Shown here one piece after another: positions 51,023 to 59,900 of a stretch of 64,000 nt of DNA (position 1 is the stretch's first letter; the number at the start of each line of letters is the position of its first letter). Location of the stretch: assembly GCF_032335695.1 (NCBI RefSeq), contig NZ_JACTOJ010000004.1, forward strand, positions 186,001 to 250,000. Reading direction: 5' to 3'. The stretch is from JACTOJ01 sp032335695. Its GTDB lineage: Bacteria > Bacillota > Clostridia > Clostridiales > Clostridiaceae. Made by a program: the position numbers and the translations under genes. The notes under the pieces were generated by a model. The model saw nothing but the letters and a program-made list of their open reading frames with translations, was not told where the DNA came from and made no database searches.

Positions 51023-51052
51023 CCATATAATATATAATTGTATTTGTACTAT
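51023..51052 (-). promoter_or_regulatory. Bipartite operator upstream of GH67, overlapping the araC-type promoter
   Basis: On the minus strand it reads ATAGTACAAATACAAT then TATATATTATATGG, matching the uxuA and GH115 sites in the first half and more loosely in the second. The GH67 -10 box TATAAT (50997-51002) begins 20 bp downstream. On the plus strand it covers the -35 of the regulator gene (TTGTAT 51038-51043, TATAAT 51060-51065), suggesting autoregulation. Confidence 0.6.
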
Positions 51053-51096
51053 TTAACTATATAATTTTATAAAAAGCCTATTAAAGCTTTAAGCTA

Positions 51097-51963
51097 ATGA
51101 ATAAATCATGGGGGAATGAATGGACTATGGATATATCCTCAAAAGACTTATTAAGCAATATATTCCCGGATGCTTATTACGCTGTTCATAGAAACTGCCA
51201 GCCTTCCTGGAAGCTAAACAGGACTACTCTTAATTTTCACAATCTGATGCTTATATATGATGGAGAAGGTACCTTTTATAAGGATGGAGACAGGTTTACG
51301 GTAAGCAAGGGAGAGCTAATATATTTTAAGCCTGGAGATATCCGGGAAGCTTATACCTCTTCTTCAAAGCTTATGAAATGCTTTGCCGTTGAATTTTTAT
51401 ATACCTGCCCAATTCTAAAGGATTCCCATTGGCAGCTTCAGGACTGTGATTTGCCCTTTAGCACCTGTCAGAGGATTGAGGATGAATATTTATTCAGAAG
51501 ACTTATGGATTTGTTTACTGAGTTTACGGATTTGAAGCTTTCCATGAAGGGTACTGCTGCAGTTAAGGAGAGGGCACTATTTACAGAAATACTATCCCTT
51601 TTAATTAAATACAAAAACGGAACCCATTACAGCTATTCCAATCTAAAAAAGGTGGAAAAGGTTGTTAACTACATGGTTCAGAATTACACCGAAAACATAA
51701 CCTTAAAAAAGCTAGGGGATTATCTTAATATCAGCCCTTCTTATTTGGGTAATATATTTAAGGAAGTTACAGGCCAATCCGTCATAGATTATTTGATTCA
51801 TATAAGAATTAATAAAGCCAAGCATTTTTTAATTGATGGCCTCACAGTTTCTGAAACTGCAAAAAAAGTTGGCTTTAATGATATATTTTATTTCAGCAGA
51901 GCCTTTAAAAAATATGAGGGCTTAACTCCCTCCCAATTCGCAGAAAATCCAACAGCTTATTAA
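51097..51963 (+). CDS. AraC-family transcriptional regulator
   Basis: A 288-residue activator-type protein. The N-terminal cupin-like sensing half (about 20-160) includes GEGTFYKDGDRFTVSKGELIYFKPGD. The C-terminal double helix-turn-helix (about 190-285) has ITLKKLGDYLNISPSYLGNIFKEVTG and VSETAKKVGFNDIFYFSRAFKKYEGLTPSQF. It is divergent from GH67-GH10 and central to the uronate genes, so an aldouronate or glucuronate response is likely. The first ATG has no clear ribosome site; the in-frame ATG at 51127 has GGGGGAA 12 bases ahead and may be the real start. Confidence 0.88.
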   Translation: MNKSWGNEWTMDISSKDLLSNIFPDAYYAVHRNCQPSWKLNRTTLNFHNLMLIYDGEGTFYKDGDRFTVSKGELIYFKPGDIREAYTSSSKLMKCFAVEFLYTCPILKDSHWQLQDCDLPFSTCQRIEDEYLFRRLMDLFTEFTDLKLSMKGTAAVKERALFTEILSLLIKYKNGTHYSYSNLKKVEKVVNYMVQNYTENITLKKLGDYLNISPSYLGNIFKEVTGQSVIDYLIHIRINKAKHFLIDGLTVSETAKKVGFNDIFYFSRAFKKYEGLTPSQFAENPTAY

Positions 51964-51985
51964 ACCGTTGGATTTTCTGTTTTAA
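51942..51985. terminator. Terminator shared by the AraC and GH2 genes
   Basis: AGAAAATCCAAC (51942-51953) and GTTGGATTTTCT (51968-51979) are exact, and T-rich sequence follows. The left arm lies within the regulator's last codons and the right end touches the GH2 stop. Confidence 0.8.
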
Positions 51986-54900
51986 TTTTCAAAGCGGAAC
52001 CAGCCAAAATCAAAATTGCTTCCTGGAAGAAACACAAAGGTAACCTTTTGCGCTCCTTCTATTTTTTCTAATTCAAATATTCTTTCCTCATATCCATTGG
52101 AATGAGTGAATTCAACTATCTGCCTGATGCTGCCTTCAGCACTGTCAAGCTGTATATGGATGGTATTTTTATCAATAGGAGAATTTCCGTAAATAACAAG
52201 CTTAGAAGCCCCTTGGGCTGTAAAATCCAAGCTTTCAAATTCCAGAGAAACATTATTTCCTATTCCTTGAACTATATCTTCTTTTAGAGTGAAGGTATCT
52301 CCATAAATATGATCACATTCTACCGCTCTATTCTGCTGAAAGGCTCTATTCTTTTTCTCAAAATAGAAGCCTTTAATATGAACCTTATCGTGAAGCACAA
52401 AGCAAATAGAGGTTATGCCTTTAAGTTTTTTAGAAAGCTTATAGGTTTCTTCCTGATAAACATTCCAAATGGATTCTTTTTGATAAATCACATCTGCCAG
52501 CAAGCTGCTTTTCTCTTCTCCAGGCATGCCTTCCCAAATCTGCAAAGAATATTTAGCATTAGATAATGCAAATATAGGAAGAGTTATGGTGTCTGAACCA
52601 TAAGCTCCAAAGTCTATTCCATGAAAGCCTACCTGAGTTTCTCCTTCTCTGCTGGTGGCTACTCCTCTTTCATTTCCATTTCCCACTTCTCCATTGCTGT
52701 AATCGTAAAGGCCAGCAGATATGAAGGTGTAAGGATCTTTAAAGGCTGTACCAAGTCCTTCTGCTTTGAACTCCAGCTGAGATATAAGCTTTGTTTTATC
52801 ACTGCCATTCTTGCTGGTGCAGCGCACTCTAAACTCTCCATCACCTAAAGCTGTTATTTTTGCTTTAGCTCCAAGTGCTTCCACTTTAGCAATATTTGAG
52901 ACTATTCCTGAAGCATTTACTGCACTCCATTCTATTTCTTTATAGGAAGTATTCTCAGGATATAATTTAGCCTCCACATAAAGCTCTCTTAAATTCTCAT
53001 TAAATAATTGTCCTGAGGAACTTATAATTTCTATCTTGCGAAGAGGTATTTCTTCAAGGCTTCCCATAACGCAAGGTAAATCAGAGTTTTTCATAATAGC
53101 AGAAATTCCATTTATAGCTTTTTCTGCAGGGACAGCCTGAAAGTCCAAGCTTTCACTTTCCATTCCCTTAGAGCTTACTTCCACATGAATATCTCCCGCC
53201 TCTAAGGAAGCTCCAATTATGGCCATGAGCTTTCCGCTAAAGAGTCTTCTGCTGGTTCCCTTATACTGGTCATAATCTGTGCTGTCACCATTATCAAGTC
53301 CAAGTAAGCGTCCAGCTCCTGTAACCTTTACTGTAACTCTGTTATTAGCATTCTCAACTAAATTTACCTTCTTATCCTTCATGGTTATTTCAACAAAAAT
53401 CAAATCTCTGCCATCTGCAGTAAGCTGCTTCTTATCTGCAGTTAGACAAACCTTCTCAGCATCTTCAAAGGAGCTTCTTAACTCCGTGGCAATAATTTTA
53501 CCCTTCTCGTCGTAAGCTACGGCCTTTATTTCTCCAGGTTCGTAAGGCACCTTGTACCAAGCTAGAAGCTGCCTTCCCTGCTCATGATTTATATTATAGC
53601 TGCCTAGGGAAGCTCCATTAATAAAAAGCTCAACCTTAGGAGCATTAGAGCATATTCTCACGTCAATAAGCTGGCCTACATTGAAATCCCAATAAGGAAA
53701 AAGGTGCACCATAGGTTTAATCCTATAATCTGTCCATTCTGCCTGATATATATAATAGGAATCCTTCTTAAAGGTAGCTGTATCTATTTGTCCAAAATAG
53801 GAATTCTTAGTGTGATAGGGGGTAGGTTCACCTATATAGTCAACACCTGTCCATATAAATTGTCCTAAGGAAAAAGGTGTATCTCTCTCCGCTAAGATGC
53901 AAGCCTCTGGAGATTTGGCTCCCCAGCTGGTGGTGCTGTTACCAAGGGAAGAACACTGCTCGTCATCATCTGCCAGAACAGATTTTGCATAAGGAAAATG
54001 ATATATTCCTCTGCTCTGTACCACGGAGCCTGTCTCACTGCCGTAAATAACCCAATCAGCATGAGCTTGGTGATGCTTTTCATAATACCTTTCCGCATAA
54101 TTGTAGCCTGCTACCTTAACAATATCAGCGCATTTTTGAGCATTTTCCCAAGGCATAAAATTGGAACCTATAGTAATTTTAGCATTCTCTTTTGGATCAT
54201 ATTCTCTAACATAATCCATAAGCATTTTTGTGATTTCCTGCCCTCTCTCTCCTGCGTGAGTATCATATATCTCATTTCCAATGCTCCACATAATAAGGCT
54301 AGGATGGTTTCTGTCCCTCCTTATCCAGCTTTTCACGTCCTTATGAGCCCAATCCTTAAAAAATCTTGCATAATCATAAGGAGTCTTTGGCTTTTCCCAC
54401 ATATCAAAGGCTTCAGAAAGTATAAGCATTCCCAGCTCATCTGCCAATTCCATAAGCTCTGGAGCAGGCATATTATGAGAAGTCCTTACAGCATTAACTC
54501 CCATGTCCTTTAATATTAGAAATCTTCTTCTCAAGGCTGCTTTGTTGAAGGCAGCTCCTAAGGCTCCTAAATCATGATGCTCGCAGACTCCATTTAATTT
54601 CATTTTTGTACCGTTTAGCTTAAAGCCTTCCTGAGAGTCTAAAACAATCTCTCTAAAGCCTATATTTTGATATATGACCTCAATTAATTCTTTGCTTTCC
54701 TTTAGATATAATTCTGTCTTAAGCTGATAGAGATTCGGAGCATCCGTGCTCCATAATAAAGGCTTTTCAACCCTAAGGCATTGAGTGTTGATACTTCCTT
54801 CGCCAACCTCTACCGCCTCACTTGAAGCAGCAATGACTTCACCCTTATAGCTTATGCTATGAGAAATTTCTGCTGCCTCATAAAGCTTAACCTCCGTATC

Positions 54901-55392
54901 AATCTCCACCTTCCAGTTGGCCTTTTGGTGCTTTATGGATACGTATATTCCATCCGTGACTATATGATTTTTGTCCCTTGTCTTCAGCCACACATTTCTA
55001 TATATACCTGCTCCCGAATACCATCTGCTGTTTGGACCTTGATGAACCACTTTCAGCAGTATCTCATTTTCTCCCTCTGCCACTGCCTCTGTTATATCAT
55101 GTTCAAAGGAAGAGTACCCATATTTCCACTGTCCAATAGGCTTTCCATTCACATATAGAGCGGAATCCATATATACTCCCTCAAAGAACAATAGAAGCTC
55201 CTTTTCTTTTTTACTGTAGATAAATTTCTTACGATACCAGCCAATGCTGTCTCCATAAAGCTTTAAGCTATCATATATAAGCCAATCATGAGGCAAATCA
55301 ACGGCTTCAAACTTAAGCCCTTTGCAGTCTTCCTTTTCCAAGCCGCTTTTAGCAAATTCCCAGCCTTCATTAAAAAGAATTTTATTATTCAT
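51982..55392 (-). CDS. GH2 beta-galactosidase, long multidomain form
   Basis: 1136 residues without signal peptide. The N-terminal jelly-roll (about 1-140, SGAGIYRNVWL), an Ig-like domain (to about 260) and TIM barrel (265-560) carry acid/base E374 in WSIGNE and nucleophile E453 in YGSETGS. Then come a DUF4982-like segment (YWDFNVGQLIDVRICSNAPKVELFINGASLG), another beta domain and about 330 C-terminal residues with two beta-rich, probably carbohydrate-binding parts. This layout is common in beta-galactosidases acting on hemicellulose side chains. It lies 39 bp after uxaC, last gene of the GH115-uxaC-GH2 operon. Exact linkage specificity is not readable. Confidence 0.85.
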   Translation of the reverse strand: MNNKILFNEGWEFAKSGLEKEDCKGLKFEAVDLPHDWLIYDSLKLYGDSIGWYRKKFIYSKKEKELLLFFEGVYMDSALYVNGKPIGQWKYGYSSFEHDITEAVAEGENEILLKVVHQGPNSRWYSGAGIYRNVWLKTRDKNHIVTDGIYVSIKHQKANWKVEIDTEVKLYEAAEISHSISYKGEVIAASSEAVEVGEGSINTQCLRVEKPLLWSTDAPNLYQLKTELYLKESKELIEVIYQNIGFREIVLDSQEGFKLNGTKMKLNGVCEHHDLGALGAAFNKAALRRRFLILKDMGVNAVRTSHNMPAPELMELADELGMLILSEAFDMWEKPKTPYDYARFFKDWAHKDVKSWIRRDRNHPSLIMWSIGNEIYDTHAGERGQEITKMLMDYVREYDPKENAKITIGSNFMPWENAQKCADIVKVAGYNYAERYYEKHHQAHADWVIYGSETGSVVQSRGIYHFPYAKSVLADDDEQCSSLGNSTTSWGAKSPEACILAERDTPFSLGQFIWTGVDYIGEPTPYHTKNSYFGQIDTATFKKDSYYIYQAEWTDYRIKPMVHLFPYWDFNVGQLIDVRICSNAPKVELFINGASLGSYNINHEQGRQLLAWYKVPYEPGEIKAVAYDEKGKIIATELRSSFEDAEKVCLTADKKQLTADGRDLIFVEITMKDKKVNLVENANNRVTVKVTGAGRLLGLDNGDSTDYDQYKGTSRRLFSGKLMAIIGASLEAGDIHVEVSSKGMESESLDFQAVPAEKAINGISAIMKNSDLPCVMGSLEEIPLRKIEIISSSGQLFNENLRELYVEAKLYPENTSYKEIEWSAVNASGIVSNIAKVEALGAKAKITALGDGEFRVRCTSKNGSDKTKLISQLEFKAEGLGTAFKDPYTFISAGLYDYSNGEVGNGNERGVATSREGETQVGFHGIDFGAYGSDTITLPIFALSNAKYSLQIWEGMPGEEKSSLLADVIYQKESIWNVYQEETYKLSKKLKGITSICFVLHDKVHIKGFYFEKKNRAFQQNRAVECDHIYGDTFTLKEDIVQGIGNNVSLEFESLDFTAQGASKLVIYGNSPIDKNTIHIQLDSAEGSIRQIVEFTHSNGYEERIFELEKIEGAQKVTFVFLPGSNFDFGWFRFEN

Positions 55393-55431
55393 TCTATATC
55401 CTCACTTTCCTCAAGCATAGATTCTGCATTT

Positions 55432-56832
55432 TTATATTCCAAAATAGTTTTTAGAGTTATAATAGCTTATATTTTTTACAAGCTCTTCTAAGTTTTCCAT
55501 ATCTTCTGGATATTCTCCAGCTTCTACCCAGATTCCTACAAGATTGCAAAGAATTCTCCTAAAATATTCATGTCTAGTATAGGAAAGAAAACTTCTGGAA
55601 TCCGTAAGCATTCCTACAAAGCAGCTTAGCAAGCCCACATTCCCAAGGGTTTTCATCTGCTCCTGCATACCCTCTTTATTATCCAAAAACCACCAAGCTG
55701 CTCCCAGCTGCATTTTACCTTTGATACCTTCCTCTTGAAAACAGCCCATTAAGGTTGCCATAACATAGCTATCCTTAGGATTCAAGGTATATAATATAGT
55801 TTTGGGCAGGGACTTTTTCTGTTCTAAAGCATCTAACAGCATTGTAAGCTTAAAAGCTGTATCAGCATCATTTATAGCATCATATCCAGTATCTGGGCCT
55901 AGCTTTTCATACATCCTGCTGTTGTTATTCCTAGTTACATTCATATGAAGCTGCATTGCCCAGCCTAATTTAGCATAAAGCTTCCCTAAAAATTTTAAGG
56001 TGTAAGTCTTGTATTTCTCTTCTTCCTGCTGAGTTAAATTTTCTCTATTTAAGGCCTTGGTAAATATGCTGCTCACTTCTCCTTCTGAAGCCGCCATAAA
56101 AGGAATGCTTTCCAATCCATGATCTGATATTCTGCAGCCTGCACTGTGGAAAAACAATGCTCTTTCTTCCAATGCAGCTAAAAACTCCTTATAATTATTT
56201 ATGTCCTTTTTTACTGCTTTTTCAAGGGCCTTAAGCCAACTATAAAAATTGCTGTTATTTATATTTAAAGCTTTGTCCGGTCTGAAGGTTGGAAGAACCT
56301 TAACCTTAAAGCCTTTCTCTTCCTTTAGCTTCAAATGATATTCCAGGGAATCCACTGGATCATCAGTAGTACAGATAACCTCCACATTGGATTTTTCAAT
56401 AAGCCCTCTTACAGTATAGGCTTTTTCATGAAGCAGCTCATTGACTTTTTTCCATATATCATCCGCAGTTTTTTCATTTAAGGGTTCATAGATTCCAAAA
56501 TATCTTTGCAGCTCTAAATGTGTCCAATGATACAAAGGATTTCCTATGGTTCTAGGTACAACTTTCGCCCAAGCCATAAACTTCTCATAATCGCTGGCAT
56601 CTCCGGTAATGCATCTTTCCTCTATGCCATAGGCTCTCATGGCTCTCCATTTATAGTGATCTCCGTAAAGCCATATTTCCGTCAGGTTTTTCATAGCTTT
56701 GTCCTCATAAATTTCCTTTGGGTTCAAATGACAGTGGTAATCTATAATAGGCATATCCTTTGCAAAATCATGATATAACTTAACTGCTACATCATTAGTA
56801 AGCATAAAATTTTCATCCATAAACTTTTTCAT
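55432..56832 (-). CDS. uxaC: Glucuronate (uronate) isomerase
   Basis: It isomerises D-glucuronate to D-fructuronate (and galacturonate to tagaturonate). The 466-residue amidohydrolase-fold protein has the metal motif DYHCHLNPKEIYED, GDHYKWRAMRA, TTDDPVDSLEYH and FVGMLTDSRSFLSYTRHEYFRRI. Its ATG immediately follows the TAA of GH115, and AAGGAAAT lies in the end of that gene, so translation is coupled. This links glucuronate release and its first catabolic step in one transcript. Confidence 0.94.
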   Translation of the reverse strand: MKKFMDENFMLTNDVAVKLYHDFAKDMPIIDYHCHLNPKEIYEDKAMKNLTEIWLYGDHYKWRAMRAYGIEERCITGDASDYEKFMAWAKVVPRTIGNPLYHWTHLELQRYFGIYEPLNEKTADDIWKKVNELLHEKAYTVRGLIEKSNVEVICTTDDPVDSLEYHLKLKEEKGFKVKVLPTFRPDKALNINNSNFYSWLKALEKAVKKDINNYKEFLAALEERALFFHSAGCRISDHGLESIPFMAASEGEVSSIFTKALNRENLTQQEEEKYKTYTLKFLGKLYAKLGWAMQLHMNVTRNNNSRMYEKLGPDTGYDAINDADTAFKLTMLLDALEQKKSLPKTILYTLNPKDSYVMATLMGCFQEEGIKGKMQLGAAWWFLDNKEGMQEQMKTLGNVGLLSCFVGMLTDSRSFLSYTRHEYFRRILCNLVGIWVEAGEYPEDMENLEELVKNISYYNSKNYFGI

Positions 56833-59679
56833 TTAATTTCCTTGCCTCCCCTTATAATAGCTTTCGGGGGCTCCAAGATAGCTTGGTCTTAGACCTCCCA
56901 TATCCAATAGAAGCTTCTGCAAAATTACAATAGGATCTGCCATCCATATTTTTAAGGTATGATACCCTGGACTCTTAAGCTCATAAGTAGTCTCGGCTTT
57001 TCTTATATTATAGATAACGCTCTGCTCCCAGTCTCTTTCAAAAAAGCTGCCCTCTTCTTTTTTCTTTATACCATCAATGACTTTTATAGGTCCATCATCA
57101 ATAGATACTCCAAGCTTTAAGCCCTTTCCCTCTGCAAAATCCAAAGAAGGAGCTAAAAGAGCTGTAAGCTTAATCTCTCCAGGATTAACCACATATATTT
57201 TATACTCCAAGCAAGGTGCCTTTTCTGAAGGATTTATGGCGGCGGCCGTAACAGGAAAAATTCCCATGGAAGACAAGGTTCTTCCGTAGCCTGCTATCTT
57301 TCTCCAGCCTATTCCATTTACATTAATCCTCTTTGAATAATGCTCTGCTTCTATTGCGATATATCCCTGTGTTTCTATGAAGCCCTTTAGAGATTCTCTA
57401 TCTAAATTTTCTGGATTAAACACTGATAAAGCTACTTTCACTTCATTTTTACAGGAGCTTACTATTGTGATATTCCCCTGTACTATATTCCCTTTAGGTG
57501 CCTTTTCCCAGTCAATATCCACCCATATTCTCTGTTGATTTTTAACAGTTCCTTCTGTTACATTTAGCTTTATCCAGCTGTCACTTTTTTCTATATTAAA
57601 GCTGAAGGGCTCTGATTTTTTATTAAATATTTCAAGGTATCTGCTTTCTCTATTGAAGCTGTCAAATTGGGGCAGCTCACAGTCTTTATCTGAAAAGCTC
57701 CAGCTTTTCTCAGACCCTTCCACAGCTACCCCCATCTCTGAACCTTTTTCTAATACTATTCTTTTCACTTCCGGCATTATATTTTCAGGCGGCTGATTCC
57801 AATAAGTATAACCAATATGAGTCTGATCCATCATATGATCCCATTTTCCAGAGGCCAGTTTCTTATTATAATAAAAGGTTAACTCACTATCCCTCTTAAA
57901 AATAGCTTCCGCTCTATCCGCCAGCGAATTGGTTAATGCTCTGCCCTGAAGAGCATATAATTTGTTTTTTTCTGCAGTTAAATAAAGTTCAGTAACCTGC
58001 AGTGAAGCCTTTGAGGGATATAGTACAAGCTGAAAGAAGGCATCCTTTAGCTCTTCACTAATCTCCTCATATATTTTTTCTGCTTTAGCTACTATTTCAT
58101 AAAAATCCTCGATAACCTTGTCTGCTTCTCTGTAATTTATAAGGCTGTACAGCTCCACATTATTTAAAAGCTCTGGTTTAAGCCTTCCATTAAACTTAGT
58201 ATATTGATTTATTATGTAGGCTGCTTCCTCAGCATATTTTTGTCCAAATTGTGCTTCAGCCCATTTAACTGTAAATTCCCACATATTGTCCCTAGTAAAT
58301 TCCTCAATGTTCCAAGCAAGACGCATAAAATATTCTGTGGGGAATTCCATAGGCTTTAAATCTCCTACATTTAATATCCATATCCTATCTGCCCCGTATT
58401 CATAAGCTTTATACAGCTGTTCCCAAATCTTTTGTATTGGCACTGTGTTAATCCACTTGTAAGATCTTGGTCCCCCCACATAATCAAGATGATAATATAT
58501 TCCTGCTCCACCGCTTCTCTTTCTTTCCTCTTCTGTTGGAACTCTTCTTAAATTTCCATGATTATCATCGGACCATAAAAGGGTTATATCTTCAGGAACC
58601 CTCATGCCAGCTTCATAATAATCCTGCACTTCCTTGTATAAGGCCCAAAGCTGAGGAACCTTTGTTACATCCTTATTCATTTTTTCACTTATGATTTTAC
58701 GCTGATCTCTCACTATTTTTTCTAAAAGCTGAATCTTCTGCTGCACGGTAAGCTTACCTACAAGCTCCTCATCTCCGTCTCCTCGCATGCCTAAGGTTAC
58801 TATGCTTTCATACTCCTTATTTCTCTCTATTCCATACTCCCAAAAATTATATAAGTAAGCTTCATTTACTGAATAATCCCAGGCACCTTTTCTGTGTTTT
58901 TTCCATTCTCCATGAGACCTTATCATAGGTTCGTGATGGGAAGTACCCATAACAATTCCATATTCATCTGCCAGAAAAGGATTTAGTTCATCGTCTTCAT
59001 TAAAGGCACTATCCCACATAGCAGGCCAAAGATAATTTCCCTTAAGCCTCAATATAAGCTCAAAAACCTTTTCATAGAATTCATGAGTAAAATCCTTATA
59101 ATTAGCTCTAACCCAAGCCATGAGAGAGGGACCCTCATCATTAAAAAATATTCCTCTATATTTTACAGAAGGCTCTCCTTGCTTGTACCTTCCATTCTTA
59201 ACCATTAACATATCCTGGTGGACAGTAGGAACATCTGCCCACCAATACCAAGGTGATACCCCTATCTTCTCTGATACATCATATATTCCAAAGATGGTAC
59301 CTCTCTTATCACTTCCTGCTATTACTAAGGCTTTCTCAACACCTTCTATTGGATTTGGCACCACCTGGATTATGAAGGCTTCCCACTTTCCCTGAATTTC
59401 ATTAGCATCTATTTTCCCTTCTTCAACAAGCTTATCAATTATAGAACTTTTACCAATAGTTCCCAGGATAAAAGCATTTTCTGAAAGACCTTTAGAAGCA
59501 TATTGGATTTTAGGCATTATGCCAGTTACTCTATTTATATCTTCCGCAAAGGTTTTCACCGCTCTTATAACTCCCTTATACTCTTCAGCGCTCACATATA
59601 TATCTGCCGCCTTTGAAGCATATACTAATTTGAAGCTTTTATCATTATAGGTATTTTCTATATAGTTTTCACCAAACAT
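56833..59679 (-). CDS. GH115 xylan alpha-1,2-glucuronidase
   Basis: A 948-residue enzyme that releases (methyl)glucuronic acid also from internal xylose units, complementing GH67. Family hallmarks are GVSPWYWWADVP, YRGIFFNDEGP, LRLKGNYLWPAMW, GTSHHEPM, LWSDDNHGNLRR and YHLDYVGGPRSYKWINT. A C-terminal beta domain (about 650-940) with YIAIEAEHYSKR is typical. No signal peptide, so it works inside the cell, unusual for an enzyme able to act on polymer. GGGAGAG precedes the ATG. First gene of the operon, with the shared operator 65 bp upstream. Confidence 0.92.
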   Translation of the reverse strand: MFGENYIENTYNDKSFKLVYASKAADIYVSAEEYKGVIRAVKTFAEDINRVTGIMPKIQYASKGLSENAFILGTIGKSSIIDKLVEEGKIDANEIQGKWEAFIIQVVPNPIEGVEKALVIAGSDKRGTIFGIYDVSEKIGVSPWYWWADVPTVHQDMLMVKNGRYKQGEPSVKYRGIFFNDEGPSLMAWVRANYKDFTHEFYEKVFELILRLKGNYLWPAMWDSAFNEDDELNPFLADEYGIVMGTSHHEPMIRSHGEWKKHRKGAWDYSVNEAYLYNFWEYGIERNKEYESIVTLGMRGDGDEELVGKLTVQQKIQLLEKIVRDQRKIISEKMNKDVTKVPQLWALYKEVQDYYEAGMRVPEDITLLWSDDNHGNLRRVPTEEERKRSGGAGIYYHLDYVGGPRSYKWINTVPIQKIWEQLYKAYEYGADRIWILNVGDLKPMEFPTEYFMRLAWNIEEFTRDNMWEFTVKWAEAQFGQKYAEEAAYIINQYTKFNGRLKPELLNNVELYSLINYREADKVIEDFYEIVAKAEKIYEEISEELKDAFFQLVLYPSKASLQVTELYLTAEKNKLYALQGRALTNSLADRAEAIFKRDSELTFYYNKKLASGKWDHMMDQTHIGYTYWNQPPENIMPEVKRIVLEKGSEMGVAVEGSEKSWSFSDKDCELPQFDSFNRESRYLEIFNKKSEPFSFNIEKSDSWIKLNVTEGTVKNQQRIWVDIDWEKAPKGNIVQGNITIVSSCKNEVKVALSVFNPENLDRESLKGFIETQGYIAIEAEHYSKRINVNGIGWRKIAGYGRTLSSMGIFPVTAAAINPSEKAPCLEYKIYVVNPGEIKLTALLAPSLDFAEGKGLKLGVSIDDGPIKVIDGIKKKEEGSFFERDWEQSVIYNIRKAETTYELKSPGYHTLKIWMADPIVILQKLLLDMGGLRPSYLGAPESYYKGRQGN

Positions 59680-59744
59680 TTAAATTCACTCTCCCTTCTC
59701 CTTAATAAGCATGTTTTATTTATACTACTAAGGAGAAAATAAGG

Positions 59745-59774
59745 ACATGAAATATGTTATTGTATTTGTAATAT
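59745..59774 (-). promoter_or_regulatory. Bipartite operator upstream of GH115
   Basis: On the minus strand ATATTACAAAT, eight bases, ATATTTCATGT, identical in both halves to the uxuA site. The candidate -10, TATAAA (59719-59724), begins 20 bp downstream. Confidence 0.65.
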
Positions 59775-59800
59775 ATCTCTATATTTTTTGATGCAAGTCT

Positions 59801-59842
59801 AGGTTTTAAAAGAATGCTGATAAAGACTTTAAAGCATAACCT
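59801..59842. other. Imperfect hairpin related to the 36808 stem
   Basis: AGGTT and TTTAAAAG-type arms pair with CTTTAAAGCATAACCT. The right arm resembles the GGCTATGCTTTAAGATG arm at 36808. Possible remnant of a second palindromic family or a common terminator type. Confidence 0.3.
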
Positions 59843-59890
59843 TAATTAAAAACTAAAACCCTCTCTAAGGCAATTTGCTCTTAAAGAGGG
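59843..59890 (-). terminator. Terminator of the Gfo/Idh/MocA gene
   Basis: CCCTCTTTAAG and CTTAGAGAGGG on the minus strand (one mismatch) followed by TTTTAGTTTTTAATT. Confidence 0.75.
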
Positions 59891-59900
59891 CATACTTATA

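Noticed and set aside
53998..54513. 171-codon plus-strand frame inside the GH2 beta-galactosidase
   Set aside because: It is antisense to the conserved TIM barrel and has no ribosome site or family resemblance.
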